Shown: positions 1-9,125 of the stretch, one piece after another
Position numbering within the stretch: the first letter of the stretch is position 1
Layout of the letters: each line of letters opens with the position of its first letter
From: Lysobacter spongiicola DSM 21749
Lineage (GTDB): Bacteria > Pseudomonadota > Gammaproteobacteria > Xanthomonadales > Xanthomonadaceae
NCBI RefSeq assembly: GCF_900167055.1
Contig: NZ_FUXP01000008.1
Coordinates: 51,447-115,446 of the forward strand
Length of the DNA stretch: 64,000 nt
Direction: 5' to 3'
Translations under genes and position numbers: made by a program
The notes under the pieces: model-generated
The model's input: the letters and a program-made list of their open reading frames with translations, nothing else
Databases searched by the model: none
What the model was told of the DNA's origin: nothing

Positions 1-513
1 GCCGAGCTCGCTGGCGATCTCCTCGTGTGTCCAGCCTTCGATGTCGTAGAGCACGAGTACGGCGCGCGCACGTGGCGGCAACGACGCCACTGTCCGCTCC
101 AGATCCATGGTCAGGGCAGTGCCATCGCCGGCCGAATCGGGTACGCCGACCAGCCACAGCCCGTCGTCGCCGCCGCCGTCCTGCGGCCGGGCGCGGCCGC
201 GGCGCATCTCCATCAGTGCGGTCGTGACAGCCAGCCGATGCAGCCAGGTGGACAGCGCCGCCTCGAACCGGAAGCCCGGCAGCGCCTGCCAAGCCCGGAC
301 GAACGCTTCCTGCGTCAGGTCGTCGGCCCGGCTACCATGGCCGCCGACCAGGCGGAGGATGACTCCGCGCACGCGCCCGACATGTTGGCGGTAGATAGCC
401 TCGAACGCTGCCACGTCGCCTGACATCGCGGCACGCACCAAGGCGCGCTCCGATATCGGTTCCGATGTGTCGGCTTCGACGAGGCCAGGCGGCTCGATCA
501 CGGCAGTGAGCAT
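1..513 (-). CDS. ECF-type RNA polymerase sigma factor, partial
   Basis: This is the N-terminal 171 codons of a sigma-70 family ECF factor on the minus strand; the 3' end lies outside the window. Reading from an ATG at 513, region 2 is visible as a helix run followed by SRADDLTQEAFVRAW. Region 4 is visible near the window edge as ASLPPRARAVLVLYDIEG followed by WTHEEIASELG, the usual helix-turn-helix. Such factors direct RNA polymerase to stress or envelope regulons, often under an anti-sigma factor encoded downstream, which would lie outside this window. The target regulon cannot be read from here. The family assignment is secure; the exact start is less so. Confidence 0.85.
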   Translation of the reverse strand, partial: MLTAVIEPPGLVEADTSEPISERALVRAAMSGDVAAFEAIYRQHVGRVRGVILRLVGGHGSRADDLTQEAFVRAWQALPGFRFEAALSTWLHRLAVTTALMEMRRGRARPQDGGGDDGLWLVGVPDSAGDGTALTMDLERTVASLPPRARAVLVLYDIEGWTHEEIASELG

Positions 514-584
514 GCCATTGGGATGCCAGGGCGGCCGAAAAGGTTTAAGGCGGCCCGGGGCGGCAATGCCGCACCGGGCTCCCG

Positions 585-607
585 GTCGCGGCTGAAGCCG
601 CTCCTAC
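585..607 (+). repeat. REP-like palindromic repeat
   Basis: The unit contains CGGCTGAAGCCGCTCCTAC with an imperfect palindromic core, GGCTGAAGCC. It lies between the sigma factor and pckG. Two more copies occur at 31280-31302 and 31333-31355. Dispersed intergenic units of this kind are typical of Xanthomonadaceae genomes. Confidence 0.7.
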
Positions 608-634
608 AGCGGGCCGGAAGCGGCCCCGCTGGCG

Positions 635-2443
635 CTACGCGCCCTGGTCCAGGCGGGCAGCGATGCGCTGTTGCTCGTCCTTCAGGGCCTGCGGCATGCG
701 CGGGCCGAACCCGTCGAGATACTCGCCGATGCCTTCGAACTCGGCCTGCCAGCCCTCGCGGTCGAAACCGAAGAGCTTGGCGCGAGCCTCCTGGTCGAGC
801 TCGACACCGTCGAGATCCAGGTCCGCCGGGTCGGGCAGCAGCCCGACCGGGGTCTCCTTGGCACCGACGGTGCCTTTCACGCGCTGGATCATCCATTCCA
901 GCACCCGCAGGTTGTCGCCAAAGCCCGGCCAGAGGAACTTGCCGTCATCGCCCTTGCGGAACCAGTTGACGTGGAAGATCTTCGGCAGCTTATTGCCGCC
1001 GTTGTCGAACGACAGCCAGTGGTTGAAGTAGTCGGCGAAGTTGTAGCCGCAGAACGGCTTCATCGCCATCGGGTCGCGGCGCATCACGCCCACCGCGCCG
1101 GTCGCGGCGGCCGTGGTTTCCGAACCCATCGCTGCCCCGACCAGCACGCCGTGGGTCCAGTCGCGGGCTTCGAACACCAGCGGGACGAGCGAGGCGCGGC
1201 GGCCGCCGAAGACGATCGCGCTGATCGGCACGCCCTCGGGATTTTCCGCCTCCGGTGACCAGCTGGGGCACTGCTTGGCCGATACCGTGAAGCGGGCATT
1301 GGGATGGGCCGCCGGCCGCTTGTCGGCATCGTAGGGCTCGCCGCGCCAGTCGATTGCCGGCTCGCCCTCTCCCAGCCCCTCCCACCACGGCTGGTTGTCG
1401 CCGGTGACGCCGACATTGGTGAAGATGGTGTTGCGGCGGATCGACGCCAACGCATTGGGGTTCGACTTCGCTGAAGTACCCGGCGCCACGCCGAAGAAAC
1501 CCGCCTCCGGGTTGATCGCGTACAGGCGCCCGTCCTTGCCCGGGCGCATCCAGCAGATGTCGTCGCCGATGGTGGAGATCTTCCAGCCGTCCTTGAGGTA
1601 ACCCTCCGGCGGGATCAGCATCGCCAGGTTGGTCTTGCCGCAGGCGGACGGGAAAGCGGCGGCGATGTAGTGGGTCTCGCCCTGCGGATCCTGCAGGCCG
1701 AGGATCAACATGTGCTCCGCCAGCCAACCCTCGCTGCGGGCCTGGTGGCTGGCAATGCGGAGGGCGTGGCACTTCTTGCCCAGCAGCGCGTTGCCGCCGT
1801 AGCCAGAGCCGTAGGACTTGATCGCCAGCTCTTCCGGGAAGTGCATGATGAAACGACGATCCGGGTCCAGCTCGCCAATGGAGTGCAGACCCTTCACGAA
1901 GGCACCGCCGCGCTCACCCTCGCGTTCGATACGCGCCAGTGCCGGCGCGCCCATGCGGGTCATGATCCGCATGTTAGCGACCACGTACGGGCTGTCGGTG
2001 ATCTCGACGCCGCAGCGCGAGAGCGGCGAGTCGATCGGTCCCATGCAGTAGGGCACCACGTACAGGGTCCGGCCCTGCATGCAGCCGTCGAACAGCGCGT
2101 CCATTTTCGCGTGCGCTTCGGCGGGCGCCATCCAGTGGTTGTTCGGGCCGGCATCTTCCCGCTCGCTGGTGCACACGAAGGTCAGGTGCTCCACGCGCGC
2201 GACGTCGTCGGGATCGGACCGGTGCAACCAGCTGCCCGGGTGGGTCTGCTCGTTGAGCTTCACCATGGTGCCGTCGGCTTCCATCTGCCGGACCAGTTCC
2301 GCATTCTCCGCGTCGCTGCCATCACACCAGTGCACCCGATCCGGGCGGGTCAATGCGGCGACTTCGGCCACCCACTGGTTGAGCGACGCCAGGCGGCTGC
2401 CTGGATGGGTAGAAGCGGAAACATCCTGGGTGATTGCGTTCAC
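635..2443 (-). CDS. pckG: Phosphoenolpyruvate carboxykinase (GTP)
   Basis: Converts oxaloacetate and GTP to phosphoenolpyruvate, GDP and CO2 in the cytosol, the entry step of gluconeogenesis. The 602-residue length and the sequence fit the GTP-dependent class, not the shorter ATP class. The nucleotide-binding P-loop ACGKTN is at residues 267-272, and the family signature region around FPEELAIKSYGSGYGGNALLG is intact. The start is a GTG at 2443, supported by GGAGG about 9 bases upstream (minus strand). The gene stands alone, 63 bases downstream of the TetR gene's stop on the same strand. Confidence 0.95.
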   Translation of the reverse strand: MNAITQDVSASTHPGSRLASLNQWVAEVAALTRPDRVHWCDGSDAENAELVRQMEADGTMVKLNEQTHPGSWLHRSDPDDVARVEHLTFVCTSEREDAGPNNHWMAPAEAHAKMDALFDGCMQGRTLYVVPYCMGPIDSPLSRCGVEITDSPYVVANMRIMTRMGAPALARIEREGERGGAFVKGLHSIGELDPDRRFIMHFPEELAIKSYGSGYGGNALLGKKCHALRIASHQARSEGWLAEHMLILGLQDPQGETHYIAAAFPSACGKTNLAMLIPPEGYLKDGWKISTIGDDICWMRPGKDGRLYAINPEAGFFGVAPGTSAKSNPNALASIRRNTIFTNVGVTGDNQPWWEGLGEGEPAIDWRGEPYDADKRPAAHPNARFTVSAKQCPSWSPEAENPEGVPISAIVFGGRRASLVPLVFEARDWTHGVLVGAAMGSETTAAATGAVGVMRRDPMAMKPFCGYNFADYFNHWLSFDNGGNKLPKIFHVNWFRKGDDGKFLWPGFGDNLRVLEWMIQRVKGTVGAKETPVGLLPDPADLDLDGVELDQEARAKLFGFDREGWQAEFEGIGEYLDGFGPRMPQALKDEQQRIAARLDQGA

Positions 2444-2506
2444 GACGGCGGCCTCCAGCCGAAAAGGTTCATGACGAGGACCCGCGGCGGCGGGCCGATG
2501 CGGAAA

Positions 2507-3100
2507 TCAGGCGCCCGGGATGAGCGTGGCCATCACGTGCTCGACGTAGGCCTCGAACTCTTCGTGCTGCAGCCGGGCGTGGTGCAACTGCAGGTTGAGC
2601 TGCAGGAAGCCGACATAGGCGGCGTACGCCAGGCGGGCGCGGTGCTGGGCTTCGGTGCGTGGCAGACCCGCCTGCCGGAACGATGCGGTGAGGTAATCGA
2701 ATCGGCGCTGCGACACGCGCCCGATGACCGGCTGCACCACCGGGTGGTCCAGCGCCTTGAGCAGCTCGGAGTACACCACGTGCGACTTGTATTCGTGCGC
2801 GACCAGGTCGAACAGCGCGCGCAGCCGGGCCCGGGGATCGGCAATGACCTCCAGCTGCCCGAATACCTGCTCCTGCTCGACCTTCTCCCAGCGCTCGAGT
2901 GCGGCCACCAGCAACGCCTCGCGGGACGGAAAGTGCCAGTAGAAGCTGCCCTTGGTGACGCCCAGCCGACGTGCCAGCGGTTCAACCGCGACGGCGGCCA
3001 CGCCCTGTTCGGCGATCAGGTCCAGCGCCGCCTGTGCCCAGTCCTCGGCGCTCAGGCGGGCGTTTCGATCGGACTTGGCAGGGGACTTGGTGACGGCCAT
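2507..3100 (-). CDS. TetR/AcrR-family transcriptional regulator
   Basis: A 197-residue regulator. The N-terminal TetR helix-turn-helix spans roughly residues 17-62 (for example VEPLARRLGVTKGSFYWHF), followed by an all-helical ligand-binding domain. It is transcribed divergently from the fadE-like gene, with 201 bases between the starts. A palindrome, CATACTCGAGCGTATG (3177-3192), overlaps a good promoter -10 in that gap. By context it probably represses the acyl-CoA dehydrogenase and perhaps itself, with a fatty acyl-CoA as the likely ligand; that is inference. An open frame continues upstream of the ATG at 3100 but does not look like protein. Confidence 0.9.
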   Translation of the reverse strand: MAVTKSPAKSDRNARLSAEDWAQAALDLIAEQGVAAVAVEPLARRLGVTKGSFYWHFPSREALLVAALERWEKVEQEQVFGQLEVIADPRARLRALFDLVAHEYKSHVVYSELLKALDHPVVQPVIGRVSQRRFDYLTASFRQAGLPRTEAQHRARLAYAAYVGFLQLNLQLHHARLQHEEFEAYVEHVMATLIPGA

Positions 3101-3153
3101 GAACCGGAGATTGTAGCAACCATACGGGCCCGGCAGGGAACGTACGTCGCCTG

Positions 3154-3192
3154 TTGACAGCAGGCACTCCCGTTTCCATACTCGAGCGTATG
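3154..3192 (+). promoter_or_regulatory. Predicted fadE promoter with overlapping palindromic operator
   Basis: TTGACA (3154-3159) and CATACT (3177-3182) are separated by exactly 17 bases on the fadE strand. The palindrome CATACTCGAGCGTATG (3177-3192) starts at the -10, so a bound repressor would block polymerase. The neighbouring TetR protein is the obvious candidate. Seen only as sequence; not proven. Confidence 0.55.
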
Positions 3193-3301
3193 TTGATGCG
3201 GGGTCGAGTGTGGGGAATCGTGCACCGGTTTCCCGCGACATCAACACGACCGCGCCTATCCTGTCCTTCCCAGCGCCACACCGTTTGCCGGAGTGCCTTG
3301 C

Positions 3302-5770
3302 ATGAGTATCGCCGCACCGTTCCTCGTCCTTCTCCTGGTGGGCGCCTTCGCTGCCTACCACCGGATGCGCCTGGCTACCTGGACGGCCTTGACCGCCGTC
3401 GCGCTGGTGGCTGCATGGCTGCTGGGGGCCCATCCGGTGGCCACCATCGTCGCCGCGGTCATCACCGCGCTCATCGCCGTGCCGCTGCTTGTGCCGGCGA
3501 TCCGCCTGCCGACCATCACCGCGCCGCTGCTCGGCTTCTACACCAAGATCCTCCCGCCACTGTCGGAAACCGAGCGGGTCGCGCTGGAGGCCGGCACCGT
3601 CGGCTTCGAAGGCGAGCTGTTCTCGGGAAAACCGGACTGGCAGGTGCTGCTCGACCAGCCGGCGCCGACACTGACTGCCGAGGAGCAGGCCTTCATCGAC
3701 GGCCCGGTCGAAGAGCTGTGCCGGATGACCAACGACTGGGATATCACCCACGTGCGCGCCGACCTGCCGCCGGAAATGTGGGAGTTCATCAAGAAGAACA
3801 AGTTCTTCGGGATGATCGTGCCGAAGGAATACGGCGGCCTGGGCTTCAGCGCACTGGGTAACCACAAGGTCATCCAGAAGCTGGCCTCGGTTTCCTCCGT
3901 GGTGAGTTCCACCGTCGGCGTGCCCAACTCCCTCGGGCCGGCCGAGTTGCTGATGCATTACGGCACGCAGGAACAGAAGGACCACTACCTGCCCCGCCTG
4001 GCCGACGGCCGCGAAGTGCCCTGCTTCGCCCTCACCGGCCCTTGGGCGGGTTCGGATGCGACCTCGATCCCGGACTTCGGCATCGTCTGCATGGGCGACT
4101 GGAACGGCGCCAACGTGGTAGGCGTCAAGCTGACCTTCGACAAGCGCTACATCACCCTGGCGCCGGTTGCCTCGCTGATCGGGATGGCGTTCCGCATGTA
4201 CGACCCGGACGGCATCCTCGGCGACAAGCGCGACATCGGCATCAGCCTCGCGCTGCTGCCACGCGAGACGCCCGGGATCGACATCGGCCGCCGCCACTTC
4301 CCGCTCAACAGCCCGTTCCAGAACGGCCCGCTCAGCGGCCGTGAGGTCTTCATCCCGCTGAGCCAGCTGATCGGTGGCGAAGCGTATGCCGGCAAGGGCT
4401 GGCAGATGCTGGTGGAGTGCCTGTCGATTGGTCGTTCCATCACCCTGCCCTCCACCGCGAGCGGCGGTGCCAAGCTGGCCGCCGTCGCGACCGGTTCCTA
4501 TGCCCGGATCCGCAAGCAGTTCGGCCTGTCGATCGGCCGTTTCGAAGGCGTGCAGGAGGCGCTGGCGCGCATCGCCGGCAACGCCTACACGATCAGCGCG
4601 CTGTCGGAGGCTTCGGCCGCCGCCGTGGCGCGCGGTGAACTGCCCGCGGTGCCCTCGACGATCTCCAAGTACCACTGCACCGAGATGGGCCGGCAGGTCG
4701 CCCAGGACGCGATGGACATCCACGGCGGCAAGGGCATCATCCTGGGCCCGAAGAATTATCTGGGCCGCGCGTGGCAGGCTTCGCCGATCGCGATCACCGT
4801 GGAAGGCGCAAACATCATGACGCGCTCGCTGATGATCTTCGGCCAGGGCGCGATCCTCTGCCATCCGTGGGTGCTCAAGGAGATGAAGGCGGCCACGCTG
4901 GAGGACGAGGACGAGCGGCTGCGCGAGTTCGACCGCAACCTGTTCGGCCACATCGGCTTCGCGATTTCCAATGCGGTGCGTTCGCTGTGGTTCGGCTTGA
5001 CCGGCGCCCGTTTCGGAAAGGCGCCGGGCGATGCCTACACCCGCCGCTTCTATCGCAAGCTCAACCGCTACTCGGCGGCGCTGGCGCTCTGCGCGGATAC
5101 CTCGATGCTGCTGCTGGGCGGGAAGTTGAAGTTCAAGGAGTCGCTGTCGGGCCGCTTGGGCGACGTGCTCAGCCAGCTCTACATCACCAGCGCGCTGCTC
5201 AAGCGCTATGAGGATTGGGGCCGCCCGGAGGCCGACCAGCCGCTGTTGGCCTGGTCGTTCCACGACGCCGTCCACAAGATGGAGGTCTCGCTTTCGGCTG
5301 CCCTGCGCAACTTCCCGGTGCGTCCGGTCGGCTGGTTGCTGTGGGCACTGATCTTCCCGCTGGGTCGCCGGGCACAGGCACCGAGTGACCGCCTGGGCCG
5401 CCGCGCCGCATCGTTGCTGATGACCCCGAACGAGGCGCGGGACCGGCTGGCCGAAGGCGTGTTCACCACGCCCACCGCCACCAACCCGGCAGGCCGCATC
5501 GACAGCTACCTGCCGGCGGTGGTCCTGGCCGAGCCGGTCGAGCGCAAGTTCCTCAAGGCGCTCAAGAGCAGCGGCATCGAGTCACTCACTTTCGCCGAGC
5601 AACTCGAGGAAGGGGTGCGCGAGGGGTGGATCACGGCCGACGAGCGCCGCCAGCTCGAAGAGCTGCGGGAGATGACGGTGGACGCGATCAGCGTCGACGA
5701 TTTCGACCCGGCGGAGTTGCGTTCGGCGGGCTACCGGGAAGATGACCAACCGCAGCGCGACGTCGCCTGA
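3302..5770 (+). CDS. fadE: Acyl-CoA dehydrogenase, FadE type
   Basis: Catalyses the first, FAD-dependent step of fatty-acid beta-oxidation (acyl-CoA to trans-2-enoyl-CoA). The protein is about 822 residues, the long FadE class (E. coli FadE is 814). Two hydrophobic segments at the N terminus (about residues 2-65) suggest membrane association. The acyl-CoA dehydrogenase core follows, with ALTGPWAGSDATSIPDFGIV in the middle and a long C-terminal extension. The ATG at 3302 is preferred over an in-frame GTG nine bases upstream. The divergent TetR gene probably controls it. Its stop abuts the stop of the convergent transporter gene, the two codons together forming TGATCA. Confidence 0.92.
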   Translation: MSIAAPFLVLLLVGAFAAYHRMRLATWTALTAVALVAAWLLGAHPVATIVAAVITALIAVPLLVPAIRLPTITAPLLGFYTKILPPLSETERVALEAGTVGFEGELFSGKPDWQVLLDQPAPTLTAEEQAFIDGPVEELCRMTNDWDITHVRADLPPEMWEFIKKNKFFGMIVPKEYGGLGFSALGNHKVIQKLASVSSVVSSTVGVPNSLGPAELLMHYGTQEQKDHYLPRLADGREVPCFALTGPWAGSDATSIPDFGIVCMGDWNGANVVGVKLTFDKRYITLAPVASLIGMAFRMYDPDGILGDKRDIGISLALLPRETPGIDIGRRHFPLNSPFQNGPLSGREVFIPLSQLIGGEAYAGKGWQMLVECLSIGRSITLPSTASGGAKLAAVATGSYARIRKQFGLSIGRFEGVQEALARIAGNAYTISALSEASAAAVARGELPAVPSTISKYHCTEMGRQVAQDAMDIHGGKGIILGPKNYLGRAWQASPIAITVEGANIMTRSLMIFGQGAILCHPWVLKEMKAATLEDEDERLREFDRNLFGHIGFAISNAVRSLWFGLTGARFGKAPGDAYTRRFYRKLNRYSAALALCADTSMLLLGGKLKFKESLSGRLGDVLSQLYITSALLKRYEDWGRPEADQPLLAWSFHDAVHKMEVSLSAALRNFPVRPVGWLLWALIFPLGRRAQAPSDRLGRRAASLLMTPNEARDRLAEGVFTTPTATNPAGRIDSYLPAVVLAEPVERKFLKALKSSGIESLTFAEQLEEGVREGWITADERRQLEELREMTVDAISVDDFDPAELRSAGYREDDQPQRDVA

Positions 5771-7150
5771 TCAACGGCTGGCGGGTGACGGCTCTTTGCC
5801 CTCGCCCGCCGGCCGGTCGCTGTCCTGTGCATCGGGCAATGCCCGCTGCGCACGCACCACGCTCCATGCGCCAGCCGTCATCCCCAGGGCAATGAAGAAT
5901 CCGGTGGCGAACACCACGCTCGACCCGAAGATGGCCAGGCCCTTGTGCAGCCACACGAAGGTAAGGTCGCTCCCGCGGTAGATCGCGGTGTCGATCGCCG
6001 CCTTCGCCTTGTAGCGGGCTTCGCGGTCGACGCGGGTATACAAGGTTTCGCGTCCGGGCTTGGCCAGCGAGAACTCCCCTGCGCGAGTGGCCACCTGGAC
6101 CATCGCCACGAGGATGGGAAGCGGCGACGCCGCGAGCATGCAGTAGCCGACCAGGATGGCCGCCGCCGGCACCAGCAGTGCCGGCGCCACGCCATGTCGC
6201 CGCAGCAGCCAGCGGGTGACGAACAGCTGCACCAGCAGGGTCAGCCCGTTCACCGCCCAGTCCACGGTGGCGTAGTAGCGCGTCCCTGCCTCCGGACCCG
6301 GATAGAACTCCCGGACGATCTGGGCCTGCTCGTTGTAGAGCAGCGTCCCGACCCCTACCCCGAAGAAGCCGGTGATCGCCAGCGCACGCAGCAGCGGCTG
6401 TTCCCATACAAGCTTCAGGCCCGCCAGCACCGAACCACCCATCGCCTCTTCGCCGCCATGCGCGCCCGCCTTGCGCTCGCGCCGCAACGCCCACGGGCGC
6501 AGTTTGACGATGCACAACAGGCACACTGCGAGGCACCCGGCGGAGACGAGCAACAGGTTGGCCAGCCCCAGCGGCCCTACCAGCACGCGGGTAATGCCCG
6601 GACCGACCAGTGCACCGATCGTGCCGCCCGCCCCGATATAGCCGTAGACCCGCTTGGCGTGCTCGTTGTCGAACACATCGGCCATGAAGCTCCAGAACAC
6701 AGTCACGGCGAACAGGTTGAACACCGCGGTCCAGACGAAGAAGGCCGCGCCGCGACCGGGCATCGTCGTGTGGAACAGCCAGTAGAAGCCGGCAAGGCAG
6801 GCGATGAAGAACAGGTACACCGCCGGCAGGAACACCCGGCGCGGAAAGCGCGCGACCAGGGCGCCGTAGACGGGTTGCGCCAGCACCATGGCGACGAAGG
6901 TCATGCTGAAGAGCACCTGCAGGGTGTATTCGCCCAGGGCGAACCCCGCATCCCCGCTCCAGTCCACCAGCCAGCGCGGGAACACGGCCGCGGCGTCTCC
7001 CGACGCTCCCATCGCATCACGCACCGGGCGCAACACGTAGTAGCCGCACAGCAAACTGAAGAAATACAGCAACGCCCACCACAGTGGTGGCGAGGCCGCC
7101 AGCTCGGTACGCAGACGACGGAACCGTCCGGCAATGGCGATAGGACTCAC
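5771..7150 (-). CDS. Polytopic NTP/NDP exchanger-like MFS transporter
   Basis: A membrane protein of about 459 residues with roughly twelve hydrophobic segments. The early YYVLRPVRDAMG motif is typical of the bacterial MFS/ATP-ADP-translocase-like family found in Xanthomonads and relatives. The substrate is unknown; a nucleotide-exchange role is only a family-level guess. It is the third gene of the lemA / M48 / transporter unit. A GTG at 7150 overlaps the TGA of the protease gene (GTGA), which argues for translational coupling and for this start over a TTG at 7180. No frame disruption is seen. Confidence 0.8.
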   Translation of the reverse strand: MSPIAIAGRFRRLRTELAASPPLWWALLYFFSLLCGYYVLRPVRDAMGASGDAAAVFPRWLVDWSGDAGFALGEYTLQVLFSMTFVAMVLAQPVYGALVARFPRRVFLPAVYLFFIACLAGFYWLFHTTMPGRGAAFFVWTAVFNLFAVTVFWSFMADVFDNEHAKRVYGYIGAGGTIGALVGPGITRVLVGPLGLANLLLVSAGCLAVCLLCIVKLRPWALRRERKAGAHGGEEAMGGSVLAGLKLVWEQPLLRALAITGFFGVGVGTLLYNEQAQIVREFYPGPEAGTRYYATVDWAVNGLTLLVQLFVTRWLLRRHGVAPALLVPAAAILVGYCMLAASPLPILVAMVQVATRAGEFSLAKPGRETLYTRVDREARYKAKAAIDTAIYRGSDLTFVWLHKGLAIFGSSVVFATGFFIALGMTAGAWSVVRAQRALPDAQDSDRPAGEGKEPSPASR

Positions 7151-9057
7151 GCGGAGGTCGGCATCGGTGGCAACGGACAATGCAACACGCCGCAGATGGT
7201 GCGCAGCAGCTCCGCCTCGGCGACATTGACCCGCCCGTCATGGCCGATCGAAGTCGTGACCGCTTCCACCAGCATCTGCTTGGCGATGGGATCCAGGCTG
7301 TCCAGCGGCATCCACGCGTCCTCCAGCGCAAGGACACCGCGCCGGGGTGGGTGGTAGCGCACGTGCTCATCGGGCAGCACGCTGCGCATTCCGGCGATGA
7401 ACGCGTGTTGCGCCTGACGGGCATCGGCATGCCCGCTATGGGCGACAACGGCAAGCAGGGTCGCGATCGCGTCGCGCACCTGGGAAGGACGCTTCCGGCC
7501 GAACGACAAGTGCCGGGAAGGATCGAGCGACTCGCGCAACTGGACCGTCAACAGCCGGCCGAGGCAGTACTCGAACAGCGAAACGTCTCCATCCGCCAGC
7601 ACGGCCGCGTTGACCGCATCCAGGAACGCCTCCAGTTGCGGCCGCGGGCGGCGACGCAGCACCGGGAAGCACAGGTTCGCCAGCGGAAGGCGAAGCATTG
7701 GATGGAGCGCCGCGAGGTGCTGGCGCCTGAGGTGTGCCGCTTCGAACGCGACTTCCTTCCCCAGCCGCACGCCGATGGCTGCGACCTGCTGTTCGGCGAC
7801 GTCCTCGCGGTGGTCGACCAGCAATCCCAACAGCAACGGCATCACGCGTTCGCGGTCGATCGCGATTGCGCGCAACTCGGCGGGCAGCGCCGCCATGATG
7901 GTATCGGCGCTGAGGTAGTCGCCCGCGTCCGGATGGCCCACGTGCTCGGCGACCATCGGGCCGGTGAGGACGTGGTCGCCGGCAACGGCCGGCAAGGCGC
8001 CGACACTGTGCAGGCCGAGGTGCATGTCCTCTTCCAGGCCCCGGGGCGGGGCTTCCAGCCACCGCCGGGAGAGTGACTCCAGCCTGTCGCTCGAAAAGCC
8101 CGGCTCGAGCGCCTGGATGCGCTCCACCAAAGGCGGATGGGTGGCGAGCCAACGACCGAAGACCCCGTTGAAGGCGAGCCCCTCGCCGAACAGCATGTGG
8201 CTGACCTCCTCGGCGTCGGCGCGCTGGCTGAGGTGCGAACCGTCGGCGAGGCCTCCGATCTTCTTCAGCGCCCCTGCAAGACCCGCGGTCTGGCGGGTGA
8301 ACTGCACGGCGCTGGCGTCGGCCAGCCGCTCCCGGCTACGGCTGACGCCTGCACGGATCATGCGTGCGAAGAACAGGCCGATGTAGCCGATCACCAGCGC
8401 GGCGATCGCCGCCACCAGGATCGGCGCGCCGGCGCCACCCCCGCGCCCCCGGCCGCGGCCACTGAACGCGCCGAACCGGAGCACCTTGCTGCCGATGAGC
8501 GAGATCATCGCGATCCCGAACAGCACCCCCACCAGCCGCAGGTTCAGTCGCATGTCGCCGTTGAGCACGTGGCTGAACTCGTGGGCGACGACGCCCTGGA
8601 GCTCGTCGCGGTTGAGGCGGTCCAGCGCCCCGCGCGTGACCGCGATGACAGCGTCGGAGGTGGAGTAGCCGGCGGCGAAGGCGTTGATGCCGGCATCGTG
8701 CTCGAGCACGAACAGCGCCGGCATCGGTACGCCCGACGCAATGGAGACTTCCTCCACGACGTTGCGCAGCCGCTTCAGGTCGAGGTCCTGCGGATCATCC
8801 GGTACCGGGGTACCGCCCAGTTGCAGCGCGACGGCCTCGCCTCCACCACCCAGCGTGGCCATCCGATAGAGCGAACCGAGCCCGACCACCGCTACCGTCG
8901 CCACGGCGGCGAAGATCAGCGCCTGCGGATCCGGCCCGACGACGAACCACACGGCAGCGTCCACCGCCAGCACCAGCCCAACCACGGCAAGGGCGAAGAG
9001 CAGGACCAGCCGGTTGGAAGCGCGGCGGGCGGCGGCCTGTTGTTCAAAGAAGTTCAT
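7147..9057 (-). CDS. M48-family zinc metalloprotease with long C-terminal extension
   Basis: An integral-membrane metallopeptidase of 636 residues. Two transmembrane segments lie within residues 15-65, the zinc-binding HEFSH motif is at 159-163, and another hydrophobic pair follows the active site (about 175-235). This is an HtpX-like core. The C-terminal 300 residues are a poorly characterised extension lacking a recognised domain. In other bacteria M48 proteases often sit beside lemA, as here, and act in membrane-protein quality control. Starts at ATG 9057, 69 bases downstream of lemA. Confidence 0.88.
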   Translation of the reverse strand: MNFFEQQAAARRASNRLVLLFALAVVGLVLAVDAAVWFVVGPDPQALIFAAVATVAVVGLGSLYRMATLGGGGEAVALQLGGTPVPDDPQDLDLKRLRNVVEEVSIASGVPMPALFVLEHDAGINAFAAGYSTSDAVIAVTRGALDRLNRDELQGVVAHEFSHVLNGDMRLNLRLVGVLFGIAMISLIGSKVLRFGAFSGRGRGRGGGAGAPILVAAIAALVIGYIGLFFARMIRAGVSRSRERLADASAVQFTRQTAGLAGALKKIGGLADGSHLSQRADAEEVSHMLFGEGLAFNGVFGRWLATHPPLVERIQALEPGFSSDRLESLSRRWLEAPPRGLEEDMHLGLHSVGALPAVAGDHVLTGPMVAEHVGHPDAGDYLSADTIMAALPAELRAIAIDRERVMPLLLGLLVDHREDVAEQQVAAIGVRLGKEVAFEAAHLRRQHLAALHPMLRLPLANLCFPVLRRRPRPQLEAFLDAVNAAVLADGDVSLFEYCLGRLLTVQLRESLDPSRHLSFGRKRPSQVRDAIATLLAVVAHSGHADARQAQHAFIAGMRSVLPDEHVRYHPPRRGVLALEDAWMPLDSLDPIAKQMLVEAVTTSIGHDGRVNVAEAELLRTICGVLHCPLPPMPTSA

Positions 9058-9125
9058 CTACGCAGCACCTGCGGGATGCGCGAACACCGGAGCCGGCATC
9101 GACGCCGGCCCATGGGGTCGGTGGA

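Noticed and set aside
1670..3157. A 495-codon open frame on the plus strand across pckG and the TetR gene
   Set aside because: Antisense to two well-supported genes and without recognisable domains.
2507..5275. A 922-codon open frame on the minus strand
   Set aside because: Only its last 197 codons (the TetR regulator) are protein-like; the rest is antisense to fadE.
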